Program-made: the position numbers and the translations under genes
Notes under the pieces: model-generated
What the model saw: the letters and a program-made list of their open reading frames with translations, nothing else
Told to the model about the DNA's origin: nothing
Database searches by the model: none
Assembly (NCBI RefSeq): GCF_932294415.1
Contig: NC_065538.1
Coordinates: 42,065,843 to 42,129,842, forward strand
From: Quercus robur
Taxonomy: Eukaryota > Streptophyta > Magnoliopsida > Fagales > Fagaceae
Length of the DNA stretch: 64,000 nucleotides
Reading direction: 5' to 3'
Shown: positions 34,000 through 45,844 of the stretch, in pieces
Position numbering within the stretch: the stretch's first letter is position 1
Layout of the letters: each line of letters starts with the position of its first letter

Positions 34000-35090
34000 C
34001 AATCTAGAAGACCAACTGAAGTTGCACACCACCTTAGTTTCTCAACTATAACACCCTTAGTCATCATATCTATCAAATCCCCAATTCCACAAATCTTCTA
34101 AAGTATCAATTGTCCATCTTCGAGAAAAGAACGAATAAATTGGACTGTTTCTCATAATCACACATATAAATGTGTATGTCTCTCATACTTACAACATCCA
34201 AGGCTTCACCATCAACCACATACACCCTACCAAAATCACTTGCAAAATAGTTTTGGATGATTTCTTGGTGGAATGGTATGAAACAAGGCTTCTAGGTCCA
34301 AAACCCAATCATCAATTGGACTATCCATTGAAGAAGTAGGGTATTCTGTACCTCCTCTGTTACAACATTTGCTAAATCATTCTCATTCTTCTTTTTCAAA
34401 TTTTTGCAGTGCCTACTAATGTGGCGATTTTTGCAACAGTTCCAACATTCCACTTATTTCCCAAATCTGGATTTACTTCTACCCCGATTAGAATTTTTGG
34501 ATTCCTCTACCCCTTGTCTCAAGGTTTAATGTGGATCAAGAACCTAAGGTTTTTCTTTTATCTCTCTTGCAAACCTCCTTGCTTAGAATCAAATCTCGGA
34601 TATCATCAAATTTGAGTTTTCTCTTTCCAATAGAACTACTCACTACCATTCTCATGGCCTCCTAACTATTTAGCAAAGAAGCCAAAATGATCTACTCGTA
34701 GATCTCATCATTAAATTCAATATCCACAAAGGATAATTAATTTGTGATCATATTGAACTCATTCAGATGTTGCGCTAAAGGTACCTTCTACCAACTTCAG
34801 ATTGAACAACTTTATCAGATGCACCTTGTTGTAGTTGACAATTTTTCATACATGCTAGAAAAATCTGTCATAAGATCCTTTATGGTATTCTCCTTCACAG
34901 CATTATGTGCAACTAATTTTGACAAAGTTAATCAAATAACTCCTAGCACTTGTCTATCAAGAAGAGTTCATTCTTCGTCTTTTATAGTAACAAATTTCTT
35001 CCCCAGAAAAGGAAAATTTAATTTCTTCCCATTGAGATAATCTTCGATTTGCATCTTCCAAAACCCAAAAATGTGCAGTCAAACTTCTTA
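34000..35090 (-). pseudogene. Copia gag fragment with zinc knuckle, many stops
   Basis: On the minus strand near 34450-34410 the reading CWNCCKNRHISRHC gives a C-x2-C-x4-H-x4-C knuckle. Upstream segments such as KLVAHNAVKENTIKDLM and VPLAQHLNEFN resemble UBN2-type gag, but stops occur every 20-40 codons. Only decayed gag was recognised in this interior. Confidence 0.65.
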
Positions 35091-35154
35091 ATTATTGACG
35101 CCTTTCTTCCTTCTCCTACCATTACTCCCACTTTACCTTTGCTCTAATACTAGT

Positions 35155-35510
35155 TGTTAGGAATTTAACCAAATTCCTAAACCTATGAGAAACGAATATA
35201 GAGAAAAAAAATTGCACAAAAAGAAACAATCACATAATTAACACAATATTTATGTGGTTCAGCAATTTACTTACATCGACAGAATTGCTGCGCTTTTACT
35301 ATGTCATGAAGAAAATACAAGAGCAGTCATACAATACATTTTTTTAATACGAAAATGAACCCTAATCTAAAGCGACAAATAAATACTCCAAAATAGTTTG
35401 TGCCGATAGGTTAAGCCTCAAAAAAAAATATTCCATTTAAAATAGTAATGCTTCCAAATTGGATTTGATTACAAACCAAATCGAACAAAAGCTAGCCCCA
35501 TAGTCCAATA
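35155..35510 (-). repeat. 5' LTR of the Copia remnant
   Basis: About 356 bp, more diverged and shorter than the left copy. Its outer end reads CCAATA where the partner has CCTAACA. Confidence 0.75.
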
Positions 35511-35515
35511 GCTGA

Positions 35516-35906
35516 TCATGATACTCTCTAAATTGTGCATATATTTTACTATATCTACTACATGGACTATTAACTGATAATTACACGTGCTTGTTGCATT
35601 TCCAACTAGTTCCCTGTACTGTTTTTCCTTGTGATGGGCAGAGCCACTTGAAATCTTAAATTGTATCCTATTCCTATCCTGCTTTCTAAAGCAAATATTA
35701 GTTGCTAATCTAGGAGCGCCGTTATCAGATTCAGAATGTTATTATTGCTATTTAGGTCGGTACCTTTCCTTTAAAATAAATAAATAATAAAACAAACAAT
35801 TTACAATTGTCAATATTGGCCATGACCATAGGCTAATATCAAATTAATATCATCGCATTTTAATATTTGCAACAATTATTTAGCCGAAAGGGATTATGTA
35901 CACACA

Positions 35907-35947
<41 letters not shown>

Positions 35948-36836
35948 ATTATTTCCATTATGAAAAAAAAATTCAATAATACAATTTCATGTTGATCAAC
36001 ATTTTTCATTCAAAATTAATCAAAGGTGAATTGAATGAGCGAAAGTTTGTTTCCGCAACAAATCGCTCAATGGCATCTTGGTTATTTTCCAAAAAATCGG
36101 ACCCAATTCTTGGCGGAGGTGGTGGCTAGAGTTGAAGAGTCATAGAAGGTTCGATGAAATATCATCTTAACAAAACATTAATGATTTAAAAAAAAAAAAA
36201 AAAAAAAGACAAAAGGATTAAATAGATAGTTGCACATAGATAGTTGGACTAGTTTTTTGACTTTTTTTTTTTTTTTTTTTTTTTTGGTAAAATAGTTTTT
36301 GACTCTCACACAAACACAATGGTTTATTTAGAGTTGAGTTTAGACAAGTCAAAGAATTCGGCTACAGAATAGTTCACTCTCTCTATCCCCGACAAAATTT
36401 CATTTATTAAAATATAACCTTTAGATCTTGCAAAGTCATCTTAATTCCTAAGCACATTAAAGACACGTGGTACTATACAAACCGTAAAAGAGGTGTTGTA
36501 GATATAATAAGGAACTAATTTTGGCTTCTCCTTCCCATAACTGTTTGTTGGAGCTTGTACGTATATTTATATGGGGTTGTTTCTTTTGCACACTGTGTTT
36601 TACATGCTGTGTACTTTGCTTTCTATCTATCTATATATCTATACAAGGCAAAATCTAGTTACCGGACTTAAGTGTTATTTTTTAGGTTTTTCTTTTAAGA
36701 TTTTGTTATGTGAATTTTTTCTCATAGGATGGAAATATATTTTTTAGTAAAATAGCTATATGGCTGAATTTTAAAAAGGGTACCAAAAAAACAGCACATA
36801 AAGAACTGTACTGAAGTTTTGTCCATCAATATATAA
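35516..36836. other. AT-rich DNA with homopolymer runs, no gene
   Basis: Contains an A run at about 35908-35945 and a T run at about 36262-36285. No coding or element boundary recognised. Confidence 0.5.
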
Positions 36837-37383
36837 CAAGGACGGACCTATATATTAATAGGTACTAATTTTAGCAATTCTGTTCAATAAAATTACATTT
36901 TGCCCCCTCCTTAACAATGCCATCAATTTTTATTTTTTTTCCATCAATTCTTTTAAGAATAATGTTATAATCACAAATTTTTTTAAAACATTTTTACAAA
37001 CTATTGAGGTAGCAAATTCTTATTAGTTCACATACTTGCATCATTTTTTACTTATCAATAATCACTCACCACATTAGCAATTTGTACAAATTTTATAGTT
37101 TTAGCATTTTCCACATTTTAAATACCATAAAAATTAATAGGCTAAATCTAAAACAAAATATACCAGCCCAAAAAAATTAGCCCAACAACGAAAATTACCA
37201 ATAATAAAGCTAAAAAAAATTAAGCTCAATCAATATATTTTACCAAAAACAAACAACTTGGCCATTTAAAAAGTTTTAAACAAAAATTCTTAGTGATAAA
37301 GTAGAAGAGTCAAAGGTTGGAGCTGCCGCACATAGCTAGCAGCAGACTTGTCCCCCTAACTCCAAGTCCTAACTCCGTCCCTG
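36837..37383. mobile_element. hAT-type non-autonomous element, 547 bp
   Basis: Ends CAAGGACGGAC and CAGGGACGGAG (inverted) are flanked by the perfect 8-bp duplication ATATATAA (36829-36836 and 37384-37391). CAGGG-type ends with 8-bp duplications are usual for plant hAT elements. AT-rich interior without coding capacity. Confidence 0.85.
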
Positions 37384-37469
37384 ATATATAAAAAGTGTGA
37401 ATGCGCATAGTTATAGTAGTTACTGTGTTTTTTGGTTTGTTCAATTGACACAGTAGCTATAGTGTTTTT

Positions 37470-38430
37470 TTTTTCAGTCATCGATTTTCTTTTTTTCCTT
37501 TTAAATATTTATAGGAGCTGGCATATATATTACTATACTGCCACAACAAATTTCACAATATTTTCACAATTATTGAGATGTCAATTTCTTATAGGTCGAA
37601 ATAAAATATGAGACTATGACCAACCACTATTAAAAATAAATGTTTTATGAAAATGTTGTAACACTTGTTGTGTGAATGTGTAAAAGCTACCGTTTTTTTT
37701 AGTTTGCTCAATATTACTGTTCATCACTTCATTGGCTTTTTTTTTTTTTTTTTCAATCATCGATTTGTACTCTTTTAAAAAAATATATTTATATGAGTTG
37801 GCATATATATTGTTATACTGACACAACAAATTTCACAATATTTTCACAATTATTGAGATGTCAATTTCTTATAAGTCGAACTAAAATAATAAAATATGGG
37901 ACTGTGACTAACCACAACTAAAAATAAATGTTTTGTGAAAATGTTGTAACACTTGTTGTTATCGCAATATTTTCACAATTGTTGAAATCTTAGTTTCTTA
38001 AAGATCAAATAAAAAAATAAATAAATAAAAAAGCTAAGTCTACAACATTTTCACATTAATTTCACAACAAATCATAGGTATGTTACTATTGATGGATAAA
38101 AAAGTAATATTAGTCATGGGTCCATTTTAAAATCGGTAACAACTTGCTATCTAGAATTTATTATGAAAATATTATGAAGATAGCATTTCTATAAACTAAA
38201 TAATAATATATCAGACTGAAACTTACCACGGCTGAAAATAAAGGTATTATGAAAATATTGTGACATTTTGTTGTGCTCCTAGACTTCTTTTCTGGTTTAA
38301 TCAAATTTGGAGTTATTATGGAGATAGCATTTCTATAAAATAAATAATAATATATCAAACCGAAACTTATCACGACTGAAAATAAAGGTATTATGAAAAT
38401 ATTGTAACATTTTGTTGTGCTCCTAGACTT
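37470..38430. repeat. Cluster of short palindromic MITE-like units
   Basis: Units of about 135 bp begin CACAACAAATTTCACAATATTTTCAC and end in an inverted version (TGAAAATGTTGTAACACTTGTTGTG), e.g. 37542-37672 and 37822-37959. The first two lie in a 280-bp tandem duplication, and a related pair repeats with a 144-bp period (38181 and 38325, TAGCATTTCT). The same unit recurs five times at 45845-46790. Confidence 0.8.
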
Positions 38431-39450
38431 CTTTTCTGGTTTAGTCAAATTTTGTGAGCAAAAATTCATTGTTTCACACACAATTTTCTTCTATTGGTTT
38501 TTTGTTTCTTTTAATGCATAGTTTAAAATGGTTGTCCCAATTAAAAACCAATAATAATTTACCACCTAGGATTTGTTGCGAAAATGTTGCGGATGTAGTA
38601 TTACTCTAAAATAAAATTATAAAAGATCATATTAGGGCCCACCATAACTAAAATAAAGGTATTGAGAAAATATCAAACATTTATTGTGTTCCTAAATTTT
38701 TCTTTTTTGTTTAGCCAATTTTTGAGCCAAAATTCATAGTTTTACGAACTGTTTTTTTGGGTTGACTTTTTTTTTAACACATTGGTTAAAGTAAAAAAAT
38801 ACATAGTTTTACTAACAAAAAAGAATTAATTATGGAAAAAAGTACTTTCCCCCCTTTATGTTTGAGGTAGTTTCATCCCCCAACTTTAAAGTTGAATAAT
38901 TTCTTCTTTTATATTTTGTAGACAAGTATATAGTCTCTGTTGTTGCTCTCTTAGTTAAACCTTAACAAAATCTTATGATTCCTAGAATATTTCATTGTGC
39001 AATATCTAAAATGCCTCACAAAATTTTAATGTCCCAAAAATTTTCTTCATGTATTTTGAGTTTTATATGTTAGTCATACTTAGAAAGTAAAAATGGTGGT
39101 GTATAGTATTCTATTTGTTACATAGAGAACACTAATTTATTAGTGGTTTAAATCTTCTAGAATTATAATTTTATCTAATAGAAACTTCAATGACATATGT
39201 TTTTTGTTATTTCGTTCTTTTTTTTATTTGTTTTCTTTCTTAAAAAGGTGTTCATTAAAACTTAAATAAGCTAAGTATTGTAATTATGCTCATAAAATAA
39301 AATGATAAAGAGGAAGTATGAATAACAAAATATTCATTGCAAATAGTTGTAAGTATTTAATTTGATGAAGAGTTTCAATTGCAGCATATGTCATCATTTA
39401 TTGCGAAAATTTAAATATTGTGACAATGTTTTATCAAACCTTAGTTATTT
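37470..39450. repeat. Left copy of a diverged segmental duplication
   Basis: The order of words matches about 45690-47490: the MITE-like cluster, then GAGCAAAAATTCA, CCCCCTTTATGTTTG, ATTTTGTAGACAAGT, TTAAACCTTAACA, TTCTATTTGTTAC and ATGACATATG. Divergence is high with many indels, so the event is old. The LINE at 39720-45366 lies between the two copies. Confidence 0.65.
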
Positions 39451-39703
39451 ATTGTTGGAAGATAACGACATTTGTTATCATTCTTAGTAAAAAAATATTT
39501 GTGAGTAGATATATATTGTATTTAGTAAATAGGTTCTACGAAATGAAAGAGTATTTTATATTAAATGATACCATGTCATCCATATCAAAATCCAATAAAC
39601 AAGAGACATGTATGCAAAAATAACTACCCACTAACACGTCTTTCAATTGTTAATGCGTTAGTTAATTTTTACTGACATATTTCACACTTATTGGATTTTG
39701 ATA

Positions 39704-39719
39704 CCACTGACATGGTATT
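39704..39719. repeat. LINE target-site duplication, left
   Basis: CCACTGACATGGTATT, identical to 45367-45382. Confidence 0.97.
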
Positions 39720-39751
39720 TTTTTTTGAAAACGCCTCAAAACTTTCATTCA

Positions 39752-42700
39752 TTAAAATTGAAGGGAGTCAACATACAATGCCTCCAAGGCTGGTGGAGGA
39801 GAATCCTCTAACCAAACTACATCATCAACAATATTTTTTGCATAACGTGCTAAGGAGTGTGCTACACCATTTGCATTTCTATTTACCAGTTTGACTTCTA
39901 CCCACAGTAAACCAGCCATCAAACATTGAATATCATCAAAAATATGACCAAGCCGAGACAGATTTGTAGCAGTGGACCTCAATGAATTCAGCACCTGCGC
40001 ACTATCTCCTTCAATCACTAGCTCTGAAAAACCAATATCAATGGCAAATTCAAGAGCTCTGCGGCAAGCAAGTACTTCGGCTTCAGTGCTGTCCAGTACC
40101 TGTTGCTCCTTGGCGGACATGGCACCCATCACTTCACCTCTTTCATTGCGAATAAGAGCTCCTATACCAGAACACTTGAGGTCAGGGAAAATGGCTGCAT
40201 CAAAGTTCAGTTTAAACCTTGAATTCGGTGGAGGACACCATCTGCTCACTGTGCTGGTTCTGCTGACTATTGTTAGCTGTTCTTGTCCTTGTCGAAACTC
40301 TGTGAGAAGATCAAATGCTCTTTTGTTCAATTGGGTTGGTGACTGAAGCTTGCCTCCATGTGAAATCCTGTTTCGTTGGGACCATATGAGCCAGGCCTGG
40401 ACTAAAAATAGCTCCAGTTCTTCCCTGGTCAGCCGGCCTTGCATCTCTTCAAATAATTGCATTGAGTCTTGTTGACCTCCAGCACATTTTTGTAGCTTCA
40501 CAAGGCTGCTAGCCCACACATCCCTCGCCACCCCACACTCCCATAAGGCGTGAATCACTGTTTCTGAAGTACTCTTGCAGAGTTCACATGTGTCATCATC
40601 TATAATTCGTCGATGGACTAAATTATCTCTGGTAGGAAGAATGTTTTGGCATACCCTCCATCCAAAAACCTTGATTTTATTTGGGACCTTGAGCTTCCAT
40701 AGCATTGCCCAGACTTTAGAACCACTCACCCCTCTTGAACTTTCTGTCCAATCCGCCCCCCTAAGAACCTGTGTTGCCACATAGTAACCTGATTTCACAG
40801 AATACACTCCCCTTGCTGTGTGCAGCCACATCATCGAGTCCACTACCTGCCTTCTGCTCAGTGGTATCCTTAAATAGCCTCTGCATCTTCCTTGTGAAAC
40901 TTGGATATGATTAGCTCTCTATTCCAGCTCCTTAAATCAGGTTCCATAAGATCAACCATTCTCCATTCCCATTCTTCCTCAACCGGGTGGATAAGAATTG
41001 TATTTGTGGGGTGATTGGGAATCCAACTATCAGCCAAGACCCGTATAGATGATCCATCACCTACCCTCCAACAGCATCCCTTCTTTAAAATAGGTTGGGC
41101 AGCCATAATATTCTTCCAAGTATAAGAGCTATTCGGTGAGTCAACTGCATCCAAGAAGGTACAGCGTGGAAAATAACGAGCTTTGAGGCACTTGAACACT
41201 AAGGATTCTTGGTTTTGCAATAATCTCCATCCCTGTTTGGCTAGCATGGCAAGATTGAAAGCCTTCAAATCACGAAAACCCATTCCACCAGCTTTCTTAG
41301 CTTGAGTTAAGATACTCCACCTTCGCCAATGGATTTTCCTCTCCCTATCCACTTGACCCCACCAGAAATTCGCACACATTGCGTTGAGGTCATCACAAAG
41401 CTTGGTAGGTAATTGGAATACTCCCATTGTGTATGTGGGAATAGATTGTGCCACGGCTTTAATCAACACCTCTTTTCCGGCCTTGGACAGTAGCTTTCCT
41501 TTCCAACCTTGTAATTTTTTCCACACTCTTTCTTTAAGGTAGGCAAAAGTTTGGTTCTTTGCCCTTCCAACCAATGTCGGCAGCCCCAGGTAATTTTCAA
41601 ACCTTTCCACTTCATTTACAGCCAACTTCTCCTTTATCCAATCCCTCATGCCCCCTGGAGTGTTGTTGCTGAAAAATATTGAGGACTTCTCCATATTAAT
41701 CATCTGCCCCGAAGCATTAGCATAGGTTTGAAGGAGCTCATTTATCACCTGGACTTCCTGTTGAGATGCTTTGCAGAACAACAATGAATCATCAGCAAAG
41801 AGCAAATGAGAAATCATTGGCGCTCTCCTACAAATAGCAACACCATGAATCCTCCCTTCCAACTCAGCTTTTGCTAATAAGGAAGTGAACCCTTCTGCAC
41901 ACAAGAGAAACAAATAAGGTGATAGAGGGTCTCCTTGGCGGAGCCCTCTAGAGGGGGTAATATTTCCAAAAGGTTTGCCGTTAATAAGAATAGAGAAGGA
42001 AGGTGAGGAGACACAAGCCATCACCAACCTGATCCAATGTCCAGGAAAACCCAACTTAGTCATAATGCCACGGAGGAATTCCCATTCCACCCTATCATAG
42101 GCTTTGCTAACATCCAATTTCAAAGCAAGAGAGCCTGTCTTTCCCCTTTTTTTACTATGCATAGTATGAAGAGTCTCATATGCTAGTAAAACATTATCTG
42201 TGATGAGTCTTCCAGGAACAAAGGCACTTTGTGTGGGTGATATGATTTGTGGCAGAATCAATTTTAGTCTATTTGCTAAGACTTTAGAGATGATTTTATA
42301 TATCACATTACAGAGGCTAATTGGGCGAAAATCAGACATTTTTTCAGGGCATTTAACTTTCGGTATGAGAACAATATTAGTAGCATTAATTCCATGAACC
42401 ATGTGACCAGACTCAAGAAAACCCAACACAGCATCTATTACATTATTACCAACAATGTGCCAATATTTTTGGAAAAATAGAGCATTCATACCATCCGGAC
42501 CTGGGGCCTTTGTTGGTGCCATTTGAAACAGCGCCGCTTTGACTTCGTCTGCACTAAACTCACTGGTCAAGGTTTGATGCATCTCAGTAGTAATTTTTTG
42601 GGGCACTGCATTAAGGCAGTCATACATCCGGTCACAATCCCCTGCTGTAAAGATTTTTTGAAAGTAGTCTATCGCTACCCCTGCAATATCCTCCATTGTT

Positions 42701-43866
42701 TCAGCCCAATTGTTGTCTGCATCCCTTATCCTCTATATGTAATTCCTTCTTCTTCTTTGCGAGGCCTTTTGGTGAAAAAACCTTGTATTTCTGTCGCCAT
42801 GCTTCAACCAAGAGATCCTAGATCTCTGTGCCCAAAAAATTTCTTGCTTGCGTAGTAGATCATCCAGCTTCCTACTCAGAACCAGTAGCTCTGCCTTACA
42901 TTCCTCATTATAGTCACTACAATTCAACACTTCAATTCTCTTCTGGAGTTGCTTGACTTCCTCATTTGCCGGATGGGTTTTAGATGAACCCCATGCCAAC
43001 AAATCCGCCCCACAGGTTTCAATTTTTTGTCTTGTTGTCTCTAAGGCATTTGGCCGAACACCTCCTTTACCCCAAGCCTCCTCTACCACTGCCTCACGGT
43101 CATCCCATAGAAGCCACGCCTCCTCAAACTTAAAGCCACGACAAACCCGTCCTTGCCATTTTTTCCCGCCCTTCACATGGAGCACAGTTGGAAGATGATC
43201 AGAGGCATATGAGGATAGATGAGTTACCTTAGAAAAACAGAATTTTGCTCTCCAAGCCTCATTCCCTACCGCCCTGTCCAGCCTCTGTTTAGTGTTTGCG
43301 TATCCCGGTCGTCTGTTATTCCAAGTAAATGGGTACCCTTCAAAGCCTAAGTCAAACAATTGAACCATGTCCAACGCCTGCCGGAAGTCATCCATAAGCC
43401 TCTGTTGTGGCGGTGTATTGCTTAATTTCTCCGATGAGTTAAGGATGGCATTAAAATCACCTATACAAACCCATGGCCCATCAACAAATGATTTCAGATG
43501 ATTGAGCAAAGCCCAAGACTTACCCCGTTGGCAAGCTTCAGGCCACCCATAAAAGCCGGTGAGAAACCAGACGAACCCATCTTCTGCCGTAACTTTGACA
43601 AGAATGTGGTTCATGGTGAAATTGATAAGCTCCATCTTCACTCCTGCCCTCCAAATCAATGCTAAACCCCCTCCTGAATTCGGTTGCTTCACTATGATTT
43701 TGTTTGGAAACGGTAAGTCCCCTAACTGTCTGTCAAACCCCTCCTTGTCTAATCTAGTTTCCATTAAAAAGCAAACTGTAGGCGCTTGAACCCGCACGAT
43801 ATCGCGCAGGCTTCGAACTGTCCAAGGGTTCCCAAGCCCTTGGCAGTTCCAGCTTAATATCTTCAT
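39752..43866 (-). pseudogene. LINE ORF2: endonuclease, reverse transcriptase, RNase H
   Basis: Starts at ATG 43866 (MKILSWNCQGLGNP), overlapping the ORF1-frame stop as ATGA. The apurinic-type endonuclease shows METR, GDFNAIL, RLDRAV and SDHLPT. Reverse transcriptase shows DFRPISLCNVIYKIISK, FVPGRLITDN, LDVSKAYDRVEW, GLRQGDPLSPYLF and the active-site FADD. A zf-RVT segment (CELCKSTSETVIHALWEC) and an RNase H domain (NFDAAIF, DSTEAEVLACRRAL, EGDSAQVL) close the protein. A TAG at 42733-42731 separates endonuclease from reverse transcriptase in the same frame, and a 1-bp loss near 40878 shifts the zf-RVT/RNase H part. It nicks target DNA and copies its own RNA there. Confidence 0.95.
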
Positions 43867-45206
43867 TGCGTCCGGCAAGGGCGGCTCTCCACCCTCGCCG
43901 TTTCTTCGTCATGGTTTGCATCTCTGTCTTCGAACCTCCCCTGTTTTGTTGCTCTCACTGTAACACCGTGTTCTCCTTCAGGTTCCTCAGCATATTTAAT
44001 CCTTCTCTTACCCAACAATGATTCTGGGCAGTCTTTTTTAGTTTGCACCGGCCCACTGTCCATGTGGACCACACGAGTCCACTTGGGCTTGGCTTTTGAG
44101 TCCGTAGGCCCACTGGAATTAAGCTCTTACACGTGGTCATTTTGAAGGAGCACGTGAGATGAATCAGAATTCAAACCTTGTACCTCAGTGCCGTTACCCT
44201 TCGTATTACGTTTTCTTGTTTCCAAATTTTCCTCAACGTCTCCGAGAATCTTGGGAGAGCATTGATGGCCTTCTAAATGCAACCCGGATTTCGCGCTTCT
44301 TCCAATTTCACCTTCATGCCTAGGGTTTGCGTTAGGCTTCTCCGGCGCCGTCCCCATCACTGCCGCCTGTTTTGTATTACCGCCACCACCCTCTTGCGCT
44401 GCTTCCTCTTCCCTGGTTGAACTCACTGATCCCTTAGTGGTTCGCTTCGGTGACGACCGTGAACGGCCTCCAGACGCTCTCATCCAATCCCCGTATTGAC
44501 ATTTCACCTCTCCACTTTGTTTGGCTGCTGTAAAATGCTTAGTGCAGTGCCGAATGTCGTGTCCAAGCATTCCACAATAGTGACAGAAAAGTGGCAGTCT
44601 CTCGTACTTGAACTTGCACCATGTCCTTTCGCCGTCTGCACTAGCTAGGAAGGCCCCCCACCTAAGGGGTTTAGAGATAGGCAATGCCACCTTGACCCTC
44701 ATAAAAATATTTTGATCGTCCATATTCCTCCTTCTCTCAACTTCTTCCACTTTACCGAGTCTGCCACCGACCTCCATAGCCACCGTGGGAGACACCATAT
44801 CGAATGGTGCATCCCAGATTTGAATCCAGAGAGATGCCGAGTCCAGACAAATGTTCTTTGCTGTCATGCCTTTTTGCCATTTTTGTACCAAAAGAATTTG
44901 ATTATCAAACGTCCATGGGCCGTCATGAACTATTCTCTCCATATCAAACTCCGTTTTGAATTTAAATTGGAAGAGATTCTCCCCCACTTCAACAATCTGG
45001 AGTCCTTCATTTAAGCCCCAGGCCCTTCGTAGAGTTGCTTTTGCTGCTCTTTTGTTGAAAGGTTTACAAGTGAGAAACCTTCCGACCAGACTTAAGTTGC
45101 AACTTTCAATCTCCCTTAATCTTCCTTCATCTGATATCGCAATGGTTTCTTCTTCCTCCACTGTTAGAGACATGTTCTCCAAACTGTCTATTACCTCTTC
45201 TGCCAT
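43863..45206 (-). pseudogene. LINE ORF1: DUF4283 plus zinc knuckle protein
   Basis: ATG 45206 opens MAEEVIDSLENMSL. A DUF4283-type RNA-binding region spans about residues 35-165 (FKTEFDMERIVHDGPWTFD, LWIQIWDAPFD), then a zinc knuckle CHYCGMLGHDIRHC with C208, C211, H216 and C221, then a polar Ser/Arg/Gly-rich tail. A TAA at 44129-44127 ends the 359-codon frame, but the same frame stays open past it to 43863, where its TGA overlaps the ORF2 start. I infer the TAA is a later nonsense change; it might instead be the true end. ORF1 proteins bind element RNA and act as chaperones. Confidence 0.9.
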
Positions 45207-45366
45207 CTAGATAGCAGTAAGAAGTTGTAGGACCAACTACACCGTCAATATTTTAGAGAATAGGCTAAACCCTAAGGGTAATCCTTAGGGAGGGAAGGCT
45301 CATCCGCAGATGAGAGAGACCGCTCCTACTCGAGGAGAGACAAATATTTCTCTACAGGGTCATTAC

Positions 45367-45382
45367 CCACTGACATGGTATT
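45367..45382. repeat. LINE target-site duplication, right
   Basis: Identical to 39704-39719 (CCACTGACATGGTATT). Confidence 0.97.
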
Positions 45383-45844
45383 ATTTGGTACCAAATACCT
45401 TCTTCTAAGAAATTATAATACTAAATAAATAGTCATATGTTAAATGACTATTCTAAATTTAAATACATGGTTTGATACTACTTCAAAAAGAAAATCTATC
45501 TTAAATTTTTTTTCACTCAAGGGGCAGCACATACCTTGCAAATGCAACCCTTACTAGTCTAGTAACTATATAAAAAAATGCCAATAGCTTTTCTACAGGG
45601 ATTTGGTTTATATAATTCTTGTCTTTTTTTGGGTTTTTGGTTTTGTTGTGAAAAAGCAAAAGTTGTTTTAGTGAGAGACCAAATTTTGTGAGCAAAAACT
45701 CACCATTTCACGTGACTTAGCCTTTTCTTTTTGGTCTAATAATCACCAGTCATGCTAGTATGCTTTGAGCTTGTTTCCATTTTTATTTTTTAAAGTATTT
45801 ATATGTGATTATAGATTATTTTGGTTTTTGGAGTTATTATACCT
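45383..45844. other. Intergenic DNA right of the LINE
   Basis: AT-rich, no gene. It contains the GAGCAAAAACTCA word that links the two segmental copies. Confidence 0.5.

Larger units (their letters stand above)
33509..35510 (-). mobile_element. Internally deleted Copia remnant with both LTRs
   Basis: Left LTR 33509-33910 and right LTR 35155-35510 share starts (TGTTAGGAATTTAA) and long stretches. On the minus strand a purine tract CCAGTGGGAGAC precedes the left (3') LTR, and a decayed tRNA-Met primer site (GTATTAGAGC) lies beside the right (5') LTR. Flanks ACTGA (33504-33508) and GCTGA (35511-35515) match at four of five bases. The 1.24-kb interior holds only gag-derived sequence with many stops, so pol was deleted. 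Confidence 0.8.
39720..45366 (-). mobile_element. Nearly full-length L1-type LINE
   Basis: A 5.6-kb non-LTR element on the minus strand with a 5' leader (45366-45207), ORF1, ORF2, a 32-bp 3' tail and a short poly(A), seen as T run 39718-39727. A 16-bp duplication flanks it. ORF1 carries one stop and ORF2 one stop and one frameshift, so it is recently dead. Long frame runs and exact flanks indicate a fairly young insertion. Confidence 0.95.

Noticed and set aside
35155..35515. Independent solo LTR
   Set aside because: It pairs with 33509-33910, with gag remnants, primer-site and purine-tract traces between them, so it is the 5' LTR of one element.
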